DNA of 56,288 nucleotides. It comes from a bacterium (GTDB lineage Bacteria; Chlamydiota; Chlamydiia; Chlamydiales; SM23-39). The translations under genes were made by a program, and so were the position numbers. The notes beneath the pieces were generated by a model. The model saw nothing but the letters and a program-made list of their open reading frames with translations. It was not told the origin of the DNA and did not search any database. Position 1 is the stretch's first letter. Each line of letters opens with the position of its first letter. This document shows positions 23,844 through 34,111 of this stretch, piece by piece. The stretch covers positions 1 through 56,288 of the forward strand of contig JAJXYX010000043.1 in the NCBI GenBank assembly GCA_021780355.1, read 5' to 3'.

Positions 23844-25643
23844 TTAGCTCAGACATTCTTCGAGTTCGTCGATGAGTTTTTGGAAATAATTGAGAGCTGA
23901 TTCGACGGGTTTGGGGCTTGTCATGTCGACGCCTGCGATCTGTAGGAGATCGAGGGGGTAGCGGCTGCCTCCGGCGCTGAGGAATTGGAGGTATTTTGAT
24001 CGAGCTTCTTGGGATTGGGTGGCTTGATTGAAGAGCTCGAGGGCTGCGCTGAGGCCGGTTGCGTATTGATAAACGTAGAAGTCGTAGTAGAAGTGGGGGA
24101 TTCGGGCCCATTCGAAGGCGAGTTCGGGGTCGGCGGCGAAATGGGGGCCGTAGTATTCTTGGTTGAGTTGGAGATAAGTTTTGTTGAGAAGAGAGGGGGT
24201 GAGGGGGACGCCTTCTTCGGCCCAGCGGTGGAGTTGCCATTCGAACTCCGCGAAGAGCGTTTGACGGAAGATGGTGCCTCGAATGCCTTCGATTTGGTAG
24301 TTGAGGAGAACGGCTTTTTCTTGCTTGGTTTTTGCGTGGGAGAGGAGATGGCGCAAGAGAAGCTGCTCGTTGAAAGTGGAGGCGACTTCTGCTACGAAGA
24401 TCGGGTATTGGGAGTTGATGTAGGATTGGTGGGTGCGGCTGTAGTAGCTGTGCATGCTGTGGCCAGCTTCGTGGGCGAGAGTGAGGACGTCATTGAGCGT
24501 GCCGTGGTAGTTCATGAGGATGTAGGGCATGCTATCGTAGCATCCGCTGGAATAGGCCCCGGAGCGCTTGCGGGCGTTTTCGTAGACATCGACCCAGCGA
24601 TCTGTGGTGAGGCCTTTTTGTAAGATCTCTTGGTATTCGGAGCCTAAGAGAGAGACGGATTCGATGACAGCATGGCAGGCGTCGGGATATGCCATGTTCA
24701 TGTTGGTTTCTGAGACGAGAGGAACGTAGAGATCGTAGGCGTGAATTTGATCGAGCTTGAGGATTTTTTTTCGTAGGTCAAGATACTTGTGCATGAGAGG
24801 GAGGCCTGTTTTCACAGTTTGGATGAGCTGTGAATAGACCTTGGTGTCGATTTTATGGCTGAAGAGGGCGGAATCTAGACAGCTGGGAAAATTTCTGGCC
24901 CTTGCTGTGAAGAGATGGCTTTCGACTAGACCTTGAAGAAGCTCGCAGATTGTGTTGGCGTGATGTTCATAGCTTTGATGCAGATGGATGAAAGCGGTTT
25001 TGCGAAATTTTCGGTCGGGAGATCTGACGTACATGAGATAAGAGCCGTTGGAGAGGGGGTGTTCTTTTCCTTTCTCGTCGAGGGCGGGTTGGAAGGTGAG
25101 GTCCGCATTATTCAGAGCCCCGAACGCTTTATAGAAAGTGTCTAGAGCTTTTGAGCTAAGGGCCATAATTTTTTCCTGCTCAGGTGGAAGCGTGTGGGCT
25201 TTTCTCCGGTTTACTTTTTCTAAATAGAATTGAAATGGTTTGAGAGAGGGGGTTTGGAGCAATGTTTGATATTGCTCCTCGCTGAGGGATAGCAGCTCTG
25301 GCTCGATCCAGGAGCTTTCCAACTGAAAATGGTGCATGAGCTGCGAGATCAGGCCAAAATAATGTTTATGTACGTCATTGCCTACGTCCTCATCTAATTT
25401 AAGATGGGCGTAGGTATGTAGTTTCGATAGCTCTCTGTCTAGGTTAAATAATTTATTGAGAAGCTCTGTGAGCTGGGAGGGGTTTGCGAGATGGTTTTTG
25501 TAGGCGGCAAGCTCTGGCCAGCGAAGCTCTTCTTCTTTATTTTGAATAGCTTGCAGATCTTTTTCCCACTCGGAAAACGAGGGGTATAAAGCCGAGACAT
25601 TCCACTGGTCTTGCTCGGGGATTTCGGTTCTGGATTGGGTCAT
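23844..25643 (-). CDS. pepF: Oligoendopeptidase F (M3B)
   Basis: A 599-residue M3 zinc metallopeptidase of the PepF/M3B type that cuts short cytosolic peptides. The zinc motif LAHEAGHSMHSYY gives His391, Glu392 and His395, with the third ligand Glu expected in FVAEVASTFNE about 25 residues on. It has no signal peptide. The arrangement pepF, groES, groEL matches Chlamydia (CT112-CT111-CT110), but here pepF is divergent. Its start lies 35 bp from the CIRCE operator, so HrcA could affect it as well. Confidence 0.93.
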   Translation of the reverse strand: MTQSRTEIPEQDQWNVSALYPSFSEWEKDLQAIQNKEEELRWPELAAYKNHLANPSQLTELLNKLFNLDRELSKLHTYAHLKLDEDVGNDVHKHYFGLISQLMHHFQLESSWIEPELLSLSEEQYQTLLQTPSLKPFQFYLEKVNRRKAHTLPPEQEKIMALSSKALDTFYKAFGALNNADLTFQPALDEKGKEHPLSNGSYLMYVRSPDRKFRKTAFIHLHQSYEHHANTICELLQGLVESHLFTARARNFPSCLDSALFSHKIDTKVYSQLIQTVKTGLPLMHKYLDLRKKILKLDQIHAYDLYVPLVSETNMNMAYPDACHAVIESVSLLGSEYQEILQKGLTTDRWVDVYENARKRSGAYSSGCYDSMPYILMNYHGTLNDVLTLAHEAGHSMHSYYSRTHQSYINSQYPIFVAEVASTFNEQLLLRHLLSHAKTKQEKAVLLNYQIEGIRGTIFRQTLFAEFEWQLHRWAEEGVPLTPSLLNKTYLQLNQEYYGPHFAADPELAFEWARIPHFYYDFYVYQYATGLSAALELFNQATQSQEARSKYLQFLSAGGSRYPLDLLQIAGVDMTSPKPVESALNYFQKLIDELEECLS

Positions 25644-25677
25644 AGGAGCTTCCTTTTTTTAGAAAAAACGGGCGCGA

Positions 25678-25704
25678 TTAGCAATCCCGCATTCGATTTG
25701 CTAA
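25678..25704. promoter_or_regulatory. CIRCE operator (HrcA binding site)
   Basis: TTAGCAATC, nine bases, ATTTGCTAA. The CIRCE consensus is TTAGCACTC-N9-GAGTGCTAA; the spacing is exact and the outer six bases of each half are perfect, with one mismatch in the left half and three in the right. It lies 7 bp before the groES -35 box and 35 bp from the pepF start. Confidence 0.85.
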
Positions 25705-25710
25705 ATTTTG

Positions 25711-25739
25711 TTGCAAAAAAAACCATGTTCTAGTATATT
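25711..25739 (+). promoter_or_regulatory. groESL promoter
   Basis: TTGCAA (25711-25716), a 17-bp spacer and TATATT (25734-25739), directly downstream of CIRCE. A second TATAAT lies further on (near 25773-25778) without a good -35. Confidence 0.6.
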
Positions 25740-25828
25740 CCTTTATAGATTTTAGTCGATAACTCTCACAATATAATCGCTGGCCTTAGGGCTGGCCTAA
25801 AAAAAAACAACACAAGGAGAAGCACTTT

Positions 25829-26143
25829 ATGGCTCAACAAGCTGAAAAGAAAATGACACTGAAGCCTCTTGGCAACCGAGTTCTTGCTCAAAGATTAGAG
25901 CAGCAAGAGACGATGAAGGGGGGGATCATTCTTCCGGATAGCGCTAAGAAAAAGCAAGAGACGGCTCGTGTGGTAGCTGTGGGTTCTGGCAAAAAATTAG
26001 ACGATGGTCAAATTGTGCCAGTGCCTGTAGCAGTCGGCGATGTGATCCTTATGGATAAATACGCAGGACAGGAAGTCTCGATCGATGACGAAGAGTTTGT
26101 GATCGTGAAGTCTGATGACATCGTAGCAATTGTTGAAGAATAA
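25829..26143 (+). CDS. groES: Co-chaperonin GroES
   Basis: A 104-residue GroES, the heptameric lid of GroEL. It contains LKPLGNRVLAQRLEQQETMKGGIILPDSAKKKQ (mobile loop with GGIILP) and the terminal FVIVKSDDIVAIVEE. AAGGAGAAG lies about 9 bp before the ATG. It is transcribed behind CIRCE with groEL 24 bp downstream. Confidence 0.97.
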   Translation: MAQQAEKKMTLKPLGNRVLAQRLEQQETMKGGIILPDSAKKKQETARVVAVGSGKKLDDGQIVPVPVAVGDVILMDKYAGQEVSIDDEEFVIVKSDDIVAIVEE

Positions 26144-26152
26144 TTTTGTTAA

Positions 26153-27793
<1,641 letters not shown>

Positions 27794-27816
27794 TCCCTCT
27801 CTTTCTTAAGTGCGAT

Positions 27817-27853
27817 AAAAACCCCTTGGAGGCAACTTCAAGGGGTTTTTTTT
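27817..27853 (+). terminator. groESL rho-independent terminator
   Basis: AACCCCTTG pairs with CAAGGGGTT, followed by a run of T, 25 bp after the groEL stop. Confidence 0.88.
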
Positions 27854-27870
27854 ATGTAAAATCCCAAGTC

Positions 27871-27928
27871 AAAAGGGATTCCAAAGGGCGTCAGCCCTTT
27901 GGTAGGATCTTAAGGACGAAGTCCTTAA
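27871..27928. repeat. REP-like unit (single)
   Basis: Hairpins CCAAAGGGC-GTCA-GCCCTTTGG and TTAAGGAC-GAA-GTCCTTAA in tandem, preceded by AAAAGGGATT, between the convergent groEL and M3 peptidase genes. Confidence 0.75.
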
Positions 27929-27964
27929 AAACTTTCAGCTGGAAACTCTTTGTAAGCTAATTCT

Positions 27965-30100
27965 TTAGTCCTGAGAAGCTGACAGCCCCATATCTTCAAA
28001 AAATGCATCCTGCGTTGGTTCGCGGCCTAAGAAATCTTGCAAGAGATCATTAGGATCGGCGCTTCCGCCTTTGCCTAGGACTTTATCGACAAACTGTTTG
28101 CCGATGCCAGCGTCTAGGAGGCCTACTTGTTTTACTTGGTTAAATAGATCGAGGGCGAATACTTTTGACCACATATATCCATAGTACTTGGCTCCATAGC
28201 CAATTAAATGGCCAAAGGATGCCTGCATATGCGCGTTGGGATTATATGCAATTGTCGAGCAGTATTTTTCGAATAACTCTTTTTGGATGGCTTGCGTATC
28301 TTTTTCGGCGCCTGGTTTGAAGTATTCAAGCGAAATCAAGCTTAAGTACGCTTGGCGTCTTAAAAACGCTCCGCTGTCGAATTTTTTTAGGGAAATCATT
28401 GTGTCGATCAGGCTATCGGAAAGAGGTTCTCCAGTTAGATAATGGGAGCTTACCTGTTTGAGCATGTCTTTGTCCCACATCCATTCTTCGAACATTTGCG
28501 AGGGCATTTCTACGAAATCGTACTTGACGGCAAAACCTGAACATGAGGCAAGCTTTGTTGTTCCTAGAACGTAGTGCATGGCGTGGCCGAATTCATGAAA
28601 AAAGGTTTCTACATCCGAGTGCTTGAAAAGAGCGGGTTTGTCAGGGGTGGCTTTGGGGAAATTGGCAATTACCATGCAAGCTGCAGGGGCGATCACTCGC
28701 TTGCCATTTTGGTCGCTATAAAGAGATGGCACCAATTCGGCGCAGCATGCATGCGAATATTTATTGGGTCGGGGATAAAGATCTAAAATGACATAACCGC
28801 GCTGTTTGCCAGTTCCTCTATCTTTAATCGAGATGCATATGACCTCTTTATCCCAAAGACCTTGGACGGGAACTCTTTCAAAATCGACGTTTAAAAACTT
28901 TTGATAGATAGCAAAGATGCCTTCTACGGTTTTATCGACTGGGAAATACTCTGCCACTTCGCGCGCATCCATGGAGAAATGTTTTTTCTTGTACGATTCT
29001 TTAATGTACTCTAGATCCCATCCAAAAAATTGACCGCGCTCATTTAATTCGACGCCTTCGGGCAAATCATTCATCAAGTCTCGATGTTCTAGCAGTTCTT
29101 TTTGACGCGCTTTGTCGATTAGCTGATAAATAAAAGCGTAGGCGCGCTCTGGTGTTTCGGCCATATTGGGATCGATATCTAGATGAGCGTAGCTTGGGAA
29201 ATGAAGAAGCTGTGCGAGCGCGTCTCGTTTGCTGATGATGGTTTTCAGCCGCTCCATGTTTTCAGGATAGGCTCTATTTTGAAATTCTGTTAATAAGAGC
29301 TTGCGGGTTTGCCCATTTTTACAGTGGCCCATCACTTCAAAATACGTTGGGTAATCAACGCCTACTTTGAGTTTGCCGTCATCGATTTTTTCTAAACGCT
29401 GCAAAAGATCATCGGAAACGCCAGCTAAATCCTCTGGGGCCACGGCGATGAATCGATTGTCTTTGGCAATGGCCGCTTGAAACTCTGTTCCCAGCTGCGA
29501 AAGTTCTTTTTTAATTTGTTTGACCTGATCGAATTGATTGCTCGGCAAATCAAACCCATTTCGTTTAAAATCCTTCATACTCTCACTGAGAAAATAGGCT
29601 TCTTCGCTCGAGAGTTTTTCTCCATTGGCGTGAGCCAAGCTTCCCTCTCTTATCATTCCCTCAAATGCGGCGTAAAGAGCTGGATTCATAAAGGCGTCGA
29701 CGGCGAAATCTTGCATTGTAAGAATCGCTTCGTGTGCAGCGTTTCGCATGGCTTCATCAGGATGGAGCATTTCGAGAACATGAATCGGATTGCAGGCAAT
29801 GGAAAATTTACGGCTCAGTTCATCGAAAGCTTTGATCGTATTGTCAAAGTTGCGCTTCTCATGAGATAGTGAAAGGAGCTCTTTAAAGTCTTTTTGTGCA
29901 ATCGCAAGACTGGCTTTACACCTTTCGGCGATCTCATTAGGACTTTTGGGAAAAAGGTTGATGACTTGTTGAATGGAACTGACATTGTTTTGCAGCATTT
30001 CTTCATACCTTTCTGTATTCAAAGCGTAGGAATTTTTTAACAAGCCCACACAGCCCATTACAGATAACCCCACAATCGTTCCTATTTTGATGCCTCGCAT
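27965..30100 (-). CDS. Exported M3A-type oligopeptidase
   Basis: A 711-residue zinc metallopeptidase of the thimet oligopeptidase / oligopeptidase A group. The motif FFHEFGHAMHYVLG gives His502, Glu503 and His506. The N-terminus MRGIKIGTIVGLSVMGCVGLLKNSYA looks like a signal peptide or anchor, so unlike PepF it should act outside the cytosol, probably in the periplasm. It would degrade peptides from host or self. It faces groEL tail-to-tail; the intergenic REP unit separates them. Two M3 peptidases flanking groESL is notable. Confidence 0.87.
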   Translation of the reverse strand: MRGIKIGTIVGLSVMGCVGLLKNSYALNTERYEEMLQNNVSSIQQVINLFPKSPNEIAERCKASLAIAQKDFKELLSLSHEKRNFDNTIKAFDELSRKFSIACNPIHVLEMLHPDEAMRNAAHEAILTMQDFAVDAFMNPALYAAFEGMIREGSLAHANGEKLSSEEAYFLSESMKDFKRNGFDLPSNQFDQVKQIKKELSQLGTEFQAAIAKDNRFIAVAPEDLAGVSDDLLQRLEKIDDGKLKVGVDYPTYFEVMGHCKNGQTRKLLLTEFQNRAYPENMERLKTIISKRDALAQLLHFPSYAHLDIDPNMAETPERAYAFIYQLIDKARQKELLEHRDLMNDLPEGVELNERGQFFGWDLEYIKESYKKKHFSMDAREVAEYFPVDKTVEGIFAIYQKFLNVDFERVPVQGLWDKEVICISIKDRGTGKQRGYVILDLYPRPNKYSHACCAELVPSLYSDQNGKRVIAPAACMVIANFPKATPDKPALFKHSDVETFFHEFGHAMHYVLGTTKLASCSGFAVKYDFVEMPSQMFEEWMWDKDMLKQVSSHYLTGEPLSDSLIDTMISLKKFDSGAFLRRQAYLSLISLEYFKPGAEKDTQAIQKELFEKYCSTIAYNPNAHMQASFGHLIGYGAKYYGYMWSKVFALDLFNQVKQVGLLDAGIGKQFVDKVLGKGGSADPNDLLQDFLGREPTQDAFFEDMGLSASQD

Positions 30101-30462
30101 AGCCCTGCCTCGATTTTATAACATTTTCTGACTTTTTTTTGCGCTTGTCCGCCATGATTGTCAAGGTTGACAGAAGAACTCCTCATTTTGCATATCTACT
30201 ATTTTTTAGGTACTGTTTTTCAGGTGCTTTCTTCCTTGTATTCTATATGGTAAGAGGAGATATTGCTGGAAGTTGTAGAGGAAGGAAATGAGGTGAACCT
30301 TGCTCCGTCTCTCTTGCGCTTGGAAGCGGAGTGAGCTCAAGAATAGCTCTTTTATTTCGAAAGGCATAAAATTTTATTTAATTAAATGATATATTTTTAG
30401 TAAAATTAATTATTTTTTGTTATATTGTTGATTGTTTTTTATCCTGTTTTTTGCTAAATTAT
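30101..30462. other. Gene-free stretch, very AT-rich toward the right
   Basis: About 360 bp between the divergent M3 peptidase and the 30463 gene. I see no RNA gene or long hairpin. Bases 30360-30462 are strongly AT-rich, as expected for a regulated or foreign promoter region; no single -10/-35 pair stands out. Confidence 0.4.
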
Positions 30463-31788
30463 ATGTTAATTAAAAGGGTGGATTTTGTGGTTTGCGGTTT
30501 AATTAGTGGCTCGATTACTAATTTAGGTTTTAGATCGGATAATAAAAATTATTTTAATCGAAGGGTGCAAAATGCTGCCAGTTTGATAGAACGAAATGCA
30601 GCTCTAGTTGGTGTCGCAAGGTCTTCTTTTCAGGATTTTAAAAATCGATGCATGAATCATGTTCAGTCTAATTTTAGTCAAAATAGATGGATTGCTTTTC
30701 AGGGAGGGGCTCTAGGATTGATTTCTTCGGCCCCGTATCTTTTCTCGGAAGGATTTGATTTTTCGGTGGTTTTGTCTTTGTCTGTTTTTTGCTATTTATT
30801 ATCTATGTTCGTATATTGTTTTATTCAAAGTTGTAATGAAAGGCGTATAGCAGAATCTGCATTGTTTGCCTTGTCTTGTAAAAATACAAAAAATAAAGGT
30901 TTGGCAGAAGAGCTTGAAGGGCAGAGTTATTCTTATTTTTCTATGAAGAAAGCTCTAGTCCTGCGCTTTGCTGAAAATTACGAAACAAATATTCCAAGAA
31001 TACATCAGCAGATCAGTAACTTGAAAACAGTTGTGAAGATATGGGGCTATTGCGGCATGCGGCCTATTTTGGGACATGTTAAGTATATCGCTTGGATGAT
31101 GTCTTCTTATGACGAAGATTACTTGAGAGATCAAGGAATACAAGATCCTACTGAACTGTTAGGTGATTTAATAGATGAATTGTCGAATAAAACCTCTTCT
31201 CGTGTCATCCATGATGAGGAAAAAAGTCGATTTTTTATGGTCATGGGACACAAAACGCACGCTATTGTGTGCGAGTTTGGAAGAAAGCAAACTGGAGATT
31301 GTTATTTTTCTATTTATAATAAGGGGGAAGGCGTTGAACGACATGGTTGGAGTGAGAATGAACATGAATGTATTGCTAAGTTCACGGTTGAGTCTCTTTC
31401 TTTAGAAGCGCTGCAAGATTTCGTGTTTTTGCAAGGGCTTGTGAATTCTTTGAAAAAATCTTCAACTTCAGATGAGATTTATAAACATGTGGAGTCTTGT
31501 TTAATTGGTCGATTTAGAGGCTCTGTGGCCCCGATAACTCGGCAAGAGATTCATCGTCCTCAAACTCATGGTACTTGTCTTTATTCTAATTCATCCTTAG
31601 CTTTGCGTTCTGTCGTGACAGATCGGAAGTTAAGGAAAGAGTTGAAGCTTTTTGAAATCCAAGGCTTTTTAGAAGTAGCAGGAGGGAGTTACTTATCCTC
31701 GAGATATCCTGAACTCTATAGTGAAGTAATTAAAAAAATGGATAGATTGTCTCAGGAAGTTCAATCGTGTGAACAAGCCTTTTGTTGA
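30463..31788 (+). CDS. Candidate inclusion-membrane/secreted effector, protease-like
   Basis: A 441-residue protein from ATG 30463 (a TTG at 30451 is also in frame). I do not recognise a named family. Residues about 77-123 hold two adjacent hydrophobic stretches separated by a short loop (WIAFQGGALGLISSAPYLF and FSVVLSLSVFCYLLSMFVYCFI), the bilobed topology of chlamydial Inc proteins. The C-terminal part shows KTHAIVCEFG (His266), YFSIYNKGEG (Asn286) and RPQTHGTCLYSN (Gln367, Cys372). The order His, Asn/acidic, Gln, Cys resembles clan CE-type cysteine proteases, which include type III effectors. This is inference from spacing only. The gene is more AT-rich than its neighbours. Confidence 0.5.
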   Translation: MLIKRVDFVVCGLISGSITNLGFRSDNKNYFNRRVQNAASLIERNAALVGVARSSFQDFKNRCMNHVQSNFSQNRWIAFQGGALGLISSAPYLFSEGFDFSVVLSLSVFCYLLSMFVYCFIQSCNERRIAESALFALSCKNTKNKGLAEELEGQSYSYFSMKKALVLRFAENYETNIPRIHQQISNLKTVVKIWGYCGMRPILGHVKYIAWMMSSYDEDYLRDQGIQDPTELLGDLIDELSNKTSSRVIHDEEKSRFFMVMGHKTHAIVCEFGRKQTGDCYFSIYNKGEGVERHGWSENEHECIAKFTVESLSLEALQDFVFLQGLVNSLKKSSTSDEIYKHVESCLIGRFRGSVAPITRQEIHRPQTHGTCLYSNSSLALRSVVTDRKLRKELKLFEIQGFLEVAGGSYLSSRYPELYSEVIKKMDRLSQEVQSCEQAFC

Positions 31789-31880
31789 AATCCTCGAATC
31801 GTTATAATCTCGATATGGAGATAGAACCGCTTTTGCGGTCTTCTGAAGTCAAAAAAGAATTTCAACCTCTCGGAGTCGAT

Positions 31881-33170
31881 ATGCCTTTTACCATCACAAT
31901 GCCCAAATTATCTCCTACAATGGAGGAGGGGACGATTGTCAAATGGCATAAGCGCCTTGGCGATCATGTCGCTTCCGGCGATCTACTCGTTGAAGTAGCC
32001 ACGGATAAGGCAACTGTAGAATATAACGCGTTGGACGAAGGGTATCTCCGTTTGATCCTTGTGCCTGAAAAAGGCGCCGCCGTCGTCAATCAAGCGATCG
32101 CTGTTATGACGCAAACGGCTCAAGAAAAGATTGAAGGCTATCAGCCCGAAGGCATTCGCATAGAAGAAAAACCTGAAGTGAAGGCAGCGGCCCAGCCGAG
32201 CGCCGCGATTTCTGCAGTGAAAGCCCCAGTAGCAGGTCCCAGTCTCCAGCAGCCCTCTTTTATGCCAGAACCCCCCTTGGAAGGCTATGAGTTTGCTTTT
32301 CCCACAGATACAGGAAGAAAAAAAGCATCGCCTTTGGCTAGAAAGCTGGCTCGAGAAAAAGGGCTTGATTTGACGACTGTGAAAGGAAGCGGTTCGGGCG
32401 GTCGCGTGACAAGCCACGATCTAGATTTGGCGCAGCCGGATCAGCTGGTTAGTTTTGCTCCAAGAGAGATTCCGGCAGAAATCCCAGGTTCTTATGAAGA
32501 GCTTGCTTTAACTCCGATGAGAAAAGTCGTTGGGCAAAGACTTCAGCAATCGAAAATGTTTATTCCCCATTTTTATGTAAGCCAAGAGGTGAATGCAGAG
32601 GCTTTGGTGCAGCTGCGCGATCAACTGAAAGAGGGGAACGTGAAAATTACGTTTAACGACCTCGCCATTCGAGCTTGCGCTTTGGCATTGAGAGAACACC
32701 CTGGGGTCAATAGCGGCTTTGATTCTGCGAATCAGTCGATTATTTTATTTAAGACAATCGATATTTCCGTAGCCGTTACAGTAGAAGGAGGGCTGATTAC
32801 GCCGATTATCCGTCACGCCGACTATAAGAATTTAGGAGAAATTTCTCTTGAAGTGAAAAGTTTGGCGGCCAAGGCGAAGTTAGGAAAGCTGGCGCCGGAG
32901 GAATATAAGGGGGGATCGTTTACGGTCTCGAATCTCGGTATGTTTGGCATTTCTCAATTTACCGCTGTCATCAACCCGCCTCAGGCCGCTATTTTGGCAG
33001 TAGCTGGGATCGAAGATTGCGTTCGGATCAAAAATGGCCAAGCTGTTTTAGGCAAAAAAATGATGATCAACCTTTCGGTTGATCATCGTGTGATCGATGG
33101 GGCAGAAGCCGCCAAATTCATGAAAACACTTCAAAAATATTTGGAAAATCCAGCCCTTTTAGTCGTTTAA
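31881..33170 (+). CDS. pdhC: Pyruvate dehydrogenase E2 (dihydrolipoyl acetyltransferase)
   Basis: A 429-residue E2. It has an N-terminal lipoyl domain (MPKLSPTMEEGTIVKWHKRLGD, lipoyl Lys in VATDKATVEY), an Ala/Pro linker, a peripheral-subunit-binding domain (ASPLARKLAREKGLDLTTVKGSG) and the catalytic domain ending with SVDHRVIDGA, the HxxxDG motif. It transfers acetyl groups to CoA and forms the complex core. I chose ATG 31881, with GGAG 6 bp upstream, over an earlier in-frame start at 31782 that would overlap the previous gene. It lies about 12 kb from pdhAB and meets speE tail-to-tail with a 4-bp overlap of the stops. Confidence 0.95.
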   Translation: MPFTITMPKLSPTMEEGTIVKWHKRLGDHVASGDLLVEVATDKATVEYNALDEGYLRLILVPEKGAAVVNQAIAVMTQTAQEKIEGYQPEGIRIEEKPEVKAAAQPSAAISAVKAPVAGPSLQQPSFMPEPPLEGYEFAFPTDTGRKKASPLARKLAREKGLDLTTVKGSGSGGRVTSHDLDLAQPDQLVSFAPREIPAEIPGSYEELALTPMRKVVGQRLQQSKMFIPHFYVSQEVNAEALVQLRDQLKEGNVKITFNDLAIRACALALREHPGVNSGFDSANQSIILFKTIDISVAVTVEGGLITPIIRHADYKNLGEISLEVKSLAAKAKLGKLAPEEYKGGSFTVSNLGMFGISQFTAVINPPQAAILAVAGIEDCVRIKNGQAVLGKKMMINLSVDHRVIDGAEAAKFMKTLQKYLENPALLVV

Positions 33171-34066
33171 TCTTTTTTCTCTTCAAGAGCGTCAAGGATA
33201 AACTGAGGCAGGGCAAAAGCGGATCGGTGCACGGCAGGCGTGTAATAGACCATTTTGCCTTTGATCTCAGAAAGTCTTTTCTGCAGTTTTTTCAGCGAAG
33301 GTTTGTATTTTTTGTCGGAAGCCCAGCCAAATGCCATCGATCCGCCTACATAGGTGGGAACGGGAGCGAGATAATAGCTCACATGTTTAAAGTGGGGAGA
33401 GCGATTTTTCCATGTTAAGATCAGCTCATCTTTTTGAACAAAAGGAACCCCGTTTTGGTTCACAAAAATCCCTCGTTTATGTAAACACTTTTTGCAATCT
33501 TTGTAAAAGTCGGAAGTAAAGAGCACTTCAGCAGGCCCTGTAGGATCTGTGGAATCGCAAAGAATAATATCGAATTTTTCCTTGGTGTTTTTAACAAACT
33601 TAGATCCATCGTCAATGACTACTTCAACTCTAGGATCGTTAAAAGCCCCTTTGGAAACGGAAGGGAGATGTTTTTGGCTCAGCTCGATAACAGAAGGGTC
33701 GATTTCGACTAAAACAATTCTTTTCAGCCCTTCATGACGCAGCGTCTCTCGCAAAATGCCGCCGTCGCCGCCGCCTATGATGAGAACAGAGGTTGGATTT
33801 TCATGGGTCAATAAAGGAACATGCACCATCATTTCATGATATACAGGCTCATCAGCAGTCGTTAATTGCACAGCGCCATCCAGAGCAAACACTCTGCCAA
33901 ACTGTGGGTTTTCAAAAATGATTAAATCTTGGCTTTCGGTTTTTTCTTCCAAAATGGTCTGCGTATTTTCAAGCCATTGGCCCCAGCGGGGATAGAGCGT
34001 TTCTGTGTAGGAGCCGCCGAAAAGCGACGCGCTGCAAGCGAAAAAAAGAACAGTGAATCTATTCAT
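33167..34066 (-). CDS. speE: Spermidine synthase with signal-peptide-like N-terminus
   Basis: A 299-residue aminopropyltransferase closely resembling E. coli SpeE. QDLIIFENPQFGRVFALDGAVQ, IIGGGDGGILRE, VEIDPSVI, the catalytic CDSTDPTGPAEVLF and PTYVGGSMAFGWA are all present. The family core starts at about residue 20 (ETLYPRWGQW). Before it stands MNRFTVLFFACSASLFGGS, a short basic-hydrophobic segment typical of a signal peptide and absent from E. coli SpeE. AAAGAGGA lies 7 bp before the ATG at 34066, so this start is well supported. The gene follows corA by 45 bp in the same direction. Confidence 0.9.
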   Translation of the reverse strand: MNRFTVLFFACSASLFGGSYTETLYPRWGQWLENTQTILEEKTESQDLIIFENPQFGRVFALDGAVQLTTADEPVYHEMMVHVPLLTHENPTSVLIIGGGDGGILRETLRHEGLKRIVLVEIDPSVIELSQKHLPSVSKGAFNDPRVEVVIDDGSKFVKNTKEKFDIILCDSTDPTGPAEVLFTSDFYKDCKKCLHKRGIFVNQNGVPFVQKDELILTWKNRSPHFKHVSYYLAPVPTYVGGSMAFGWASDKKYKPSLKKLQKRLSEIKGKMVYYTPAVHRSAFALPQFILDALEEKKD

Positions 34067-34111
34067 CAAAAAATCCTCTTTAAAAAAGAGAAATAGTAAC
34101 AAAAGATTAAA

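Noticed and set aside
24009-24623. 204-codon plus-strand open frame inside pepF
   Set aside because: Antisense to a conserved M3 peptidase; composition follows the codon bias of pepF.
31782-31880. Upstream in-frame start for pdhC adding 33 residues
   Set aside because: It would overlap the previous gene, and the lipoyl domain begins at the ATG at 31881 with a ribosome binding site.
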